Origin: Bacteroidales bacterium
Lineage (GTDB): Bacteria; Bacteroidota; Bacteroidia; Bacteroidales; JAAUTT01
Direction of reading: 5' to 3'
Assembly (NCBI GenBank): GCA_012031335.1
Contig: JAAUTT010000320.1
Location: 1 to 5,924 of the forward strand
DNA length: 5,924 nucleotides
The first letter of the stretch is position 1, and each line of letters starts with the position of its first letter. Positions 4,862 to 5,924 of this stretch are shown one piece after another. The notes under the pieces are model-generated. The model was not told where the DNA came from. It did no database searches and worked only from the letters and a program-made list of their open reading frames with translations. Position numbers and translations under genes: made by a program.

Positions 4862-5924
4862 ATGAACTCAAACCAAAAAAGTTACACTTTACCAATTATC
4901 ATGATGATCTTACTTTTCGGTATGATCTCATTTGTAACAAATTTAGCAGCCCCCATGGGTATCGTATTGAAATCCCAGTTTAACGTTTCCAATGCTCTCG
5001 GAATGTTAGGGAATGCTGCTAATTTTATTGCATATGCTGTTATGGGAATACCCGCAGGAATTCTGCTACAAAAAGTGGGATATAAGAAAACTGCTTTATT
5101 AGCTATTGTAATAGGTTTTGTTGGAGTATTTATCCAATACCTTGCAGGACATTCGGGCCCTTCATCAGCTTTTGTTGTTTATCTTTCAGGTGCATTTATT
5201 GCCGGTTTCTCCATGTGTTTATTAAATACAGTTGTTAACCCAATGTTGAACACACTTGGTGGTGGCGGTAATACAGGAAACCAGCTTATTCAGGTTGGCG
5301 GATCGTTTAACTCTGTAATGGCAACCATTACACCTATGTTTGTTGGTATTCTGATTAGCGATGTTACAAAAGCTGTTATTACCGACATTTTCCCAGTTAT
5401 GTACATTGCTATGGGTGTTTTTGCTCTTGTGTTCTTTATCTTATATTTTGTAAATATTCCTGAACCTCATGCTCAACAATCGTCCGAACCCCTTAAAAAA
5501 TTAATGTCGGGTGCTTTGAAATTCCGCCATTTTATTTTAGGAGCTGTTGGTATTTTTGTTTACGTAGGTGTTGAAGTCGGAACTCCAGGTACATTGAACC
5601 TGTTCCTGACTGATACTACTGGTAAAGGTGTTGGTATTGATCCTACAATAGCCGGTTTCGTTGTAGGTACTTATTGGTTTTTAATGTTAATCGGCCGTTT
5701 GTTAGGCGCAGCTATTGGAGCAAAGGTGTCAAGTAAAACAATGCTTTCAGTAACTTCTGCTTTAGGTATAGTTCTTGTTTTGGGTGCTATATTTTCCTCC
5801 CCTGAAACTCAGGTAAACCTTCCTTTATTACAGAAAAGTACAACCGGAGCTATTTCGTTTGGTTTGGCTGAAGTTCCGATTACTGCTATGTTCCTTGTAC
5901 TTGTAGGCCTTTGTACTTCTATCA
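4862..5924 (+). CDS. FucP-like MFS sugar transporter, FHS family (3' partial)
   Basis: Inner-membrane proton-coupled sugar symporter of the fucose/glucose/galactose (FHS) branch of the major facilitator superfamily. 354 residues are present and the frame runs off the right edge; the family is usually about 400-430, so one to two helices are missing. Hydrophobic segments fit TM1 about 11-36, TM2 46-70, TM3 77-95, TM4 103-126, TM5 143-166, TM6 177-197, a hydrophilic central loop about 199-220, TM7 221-246, TM8 262-285, TM9 293-312 and TM10 about 330-352. Family-like patterns: LNTVVNPMLNTLGGG with N-x-x-x-Q-x-x-x-SFNS after TM4, YVGVEVG in TM7 and YWFLMLIGRLLG in TM8. ATG 4862 begins a short polar N-terminus directly before TM1. 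It follows the GH43 gene, so a pentose or the released sugar is the likely cargo, but substrate is inferred from context only. Codons are dominated by GTT, GCT and GGT, more biased than the neighbour. Confidence 0.88.
   Translation, partial: MNSNQKSYTLPIIMMILLFGMISFVTNLAAPMGIVLKSQFNVSNALGMLGNAANFIAYAVMGIPAGILLQKVGYKKTALLAIVIGFVGVFIQYLAGHSGPSSAFVVYLSGAFIAGFSMCLLNTVVNPMLNTLGGGGNTGNQLIQVGGSFNSVMATITPMFVGILISDVTKAVITDIFPVMYIAMGVFALVFFILYFVNIPEPHAQQSSEPLKKLMSGALKFRHFILGAVGIFVYVGVEVGTPGTLNLFLTDTTGKGVGIDPTIAGFVVGTYWFLMLIGRLLGAAIGAKVSSKTMLSVTSALGIVLVLGAIFSSPETQVNLPLLQKSTTGAISFGLAEVPITAMFLVLVGLCTSI

Overview
The window looks like a chromosomal piece of a member of the Bacteroidota, probably Bacteroidales or a relative. 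The evidence is an AT-rich sequence, starts without Shine-Dalgarno motifs, a candidate promoter matching the Bacteroidota -7 box TAnnTTTG, an Mrp protein of the type I recall from Bacteroides (TPAELP in place of the usual CxxC motif), and type IX-secretion-like and carboxypeptidase-regulatory-like beta-sandwich modules. No tRNA, rRNA, CRISPR array or mobile element was seen.

Layout: (1) 1-1176, plus strand: the ATPase part of the Fe-S carrier/scaffold ATPase Mrp (its N-terminus lies off the window, and the frame breaks near base 20), followed 31 nt later by a small NifU C-terminal-domain protein. This is an Fe-S cluster assembly/delivery operon. (2) 1179-3585, minus strand, converging on nifU with only 2 nt between stop codons: one long gene now read as three pieces. 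When three single-base frame breaks are repaired it encodes about 801 residues: candidate signal peptide, carboxypeptidase-regulatory-like beta-sandwich, a domain resembling a type IX sorting domain, an uncharacterised central domain, a phosphohistidine swivel domain of the PEP-utilising/dikinase type, and a C-terminal ATP-grasp (PPDK_N) domain. (3) 3586-3785: a 200-nt divergent intergenic region with a good -7 box for the minus-strand gene. (4) 3786-5924, plus strand: a secreted glycoside hydrolase family 43 enzyme, then a FucP-like (FHS family) sugar/H+ symporter that runs off the right edge. Together these form a small hydrolyse-and-import unit for a pentose-containing glycan.

The most interesting object is the dikinase-like protein. 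Its domain order (histidine domain before ATP-grasp, no PEP/pyruvate TIM barrel, beta-sandwich modules at the N-terminus) resembles plant glucan water dikinase more than PEP synthase, and it appears to carry an export signal, which is odd for an ATP-using fold. The main caution is that four apparent single-base frame breaks fall in under 4 kb, one of them in the housekeeping gene mrp. Base-level errors in the sequence are therefore a more economical explanation than decay of the genes.
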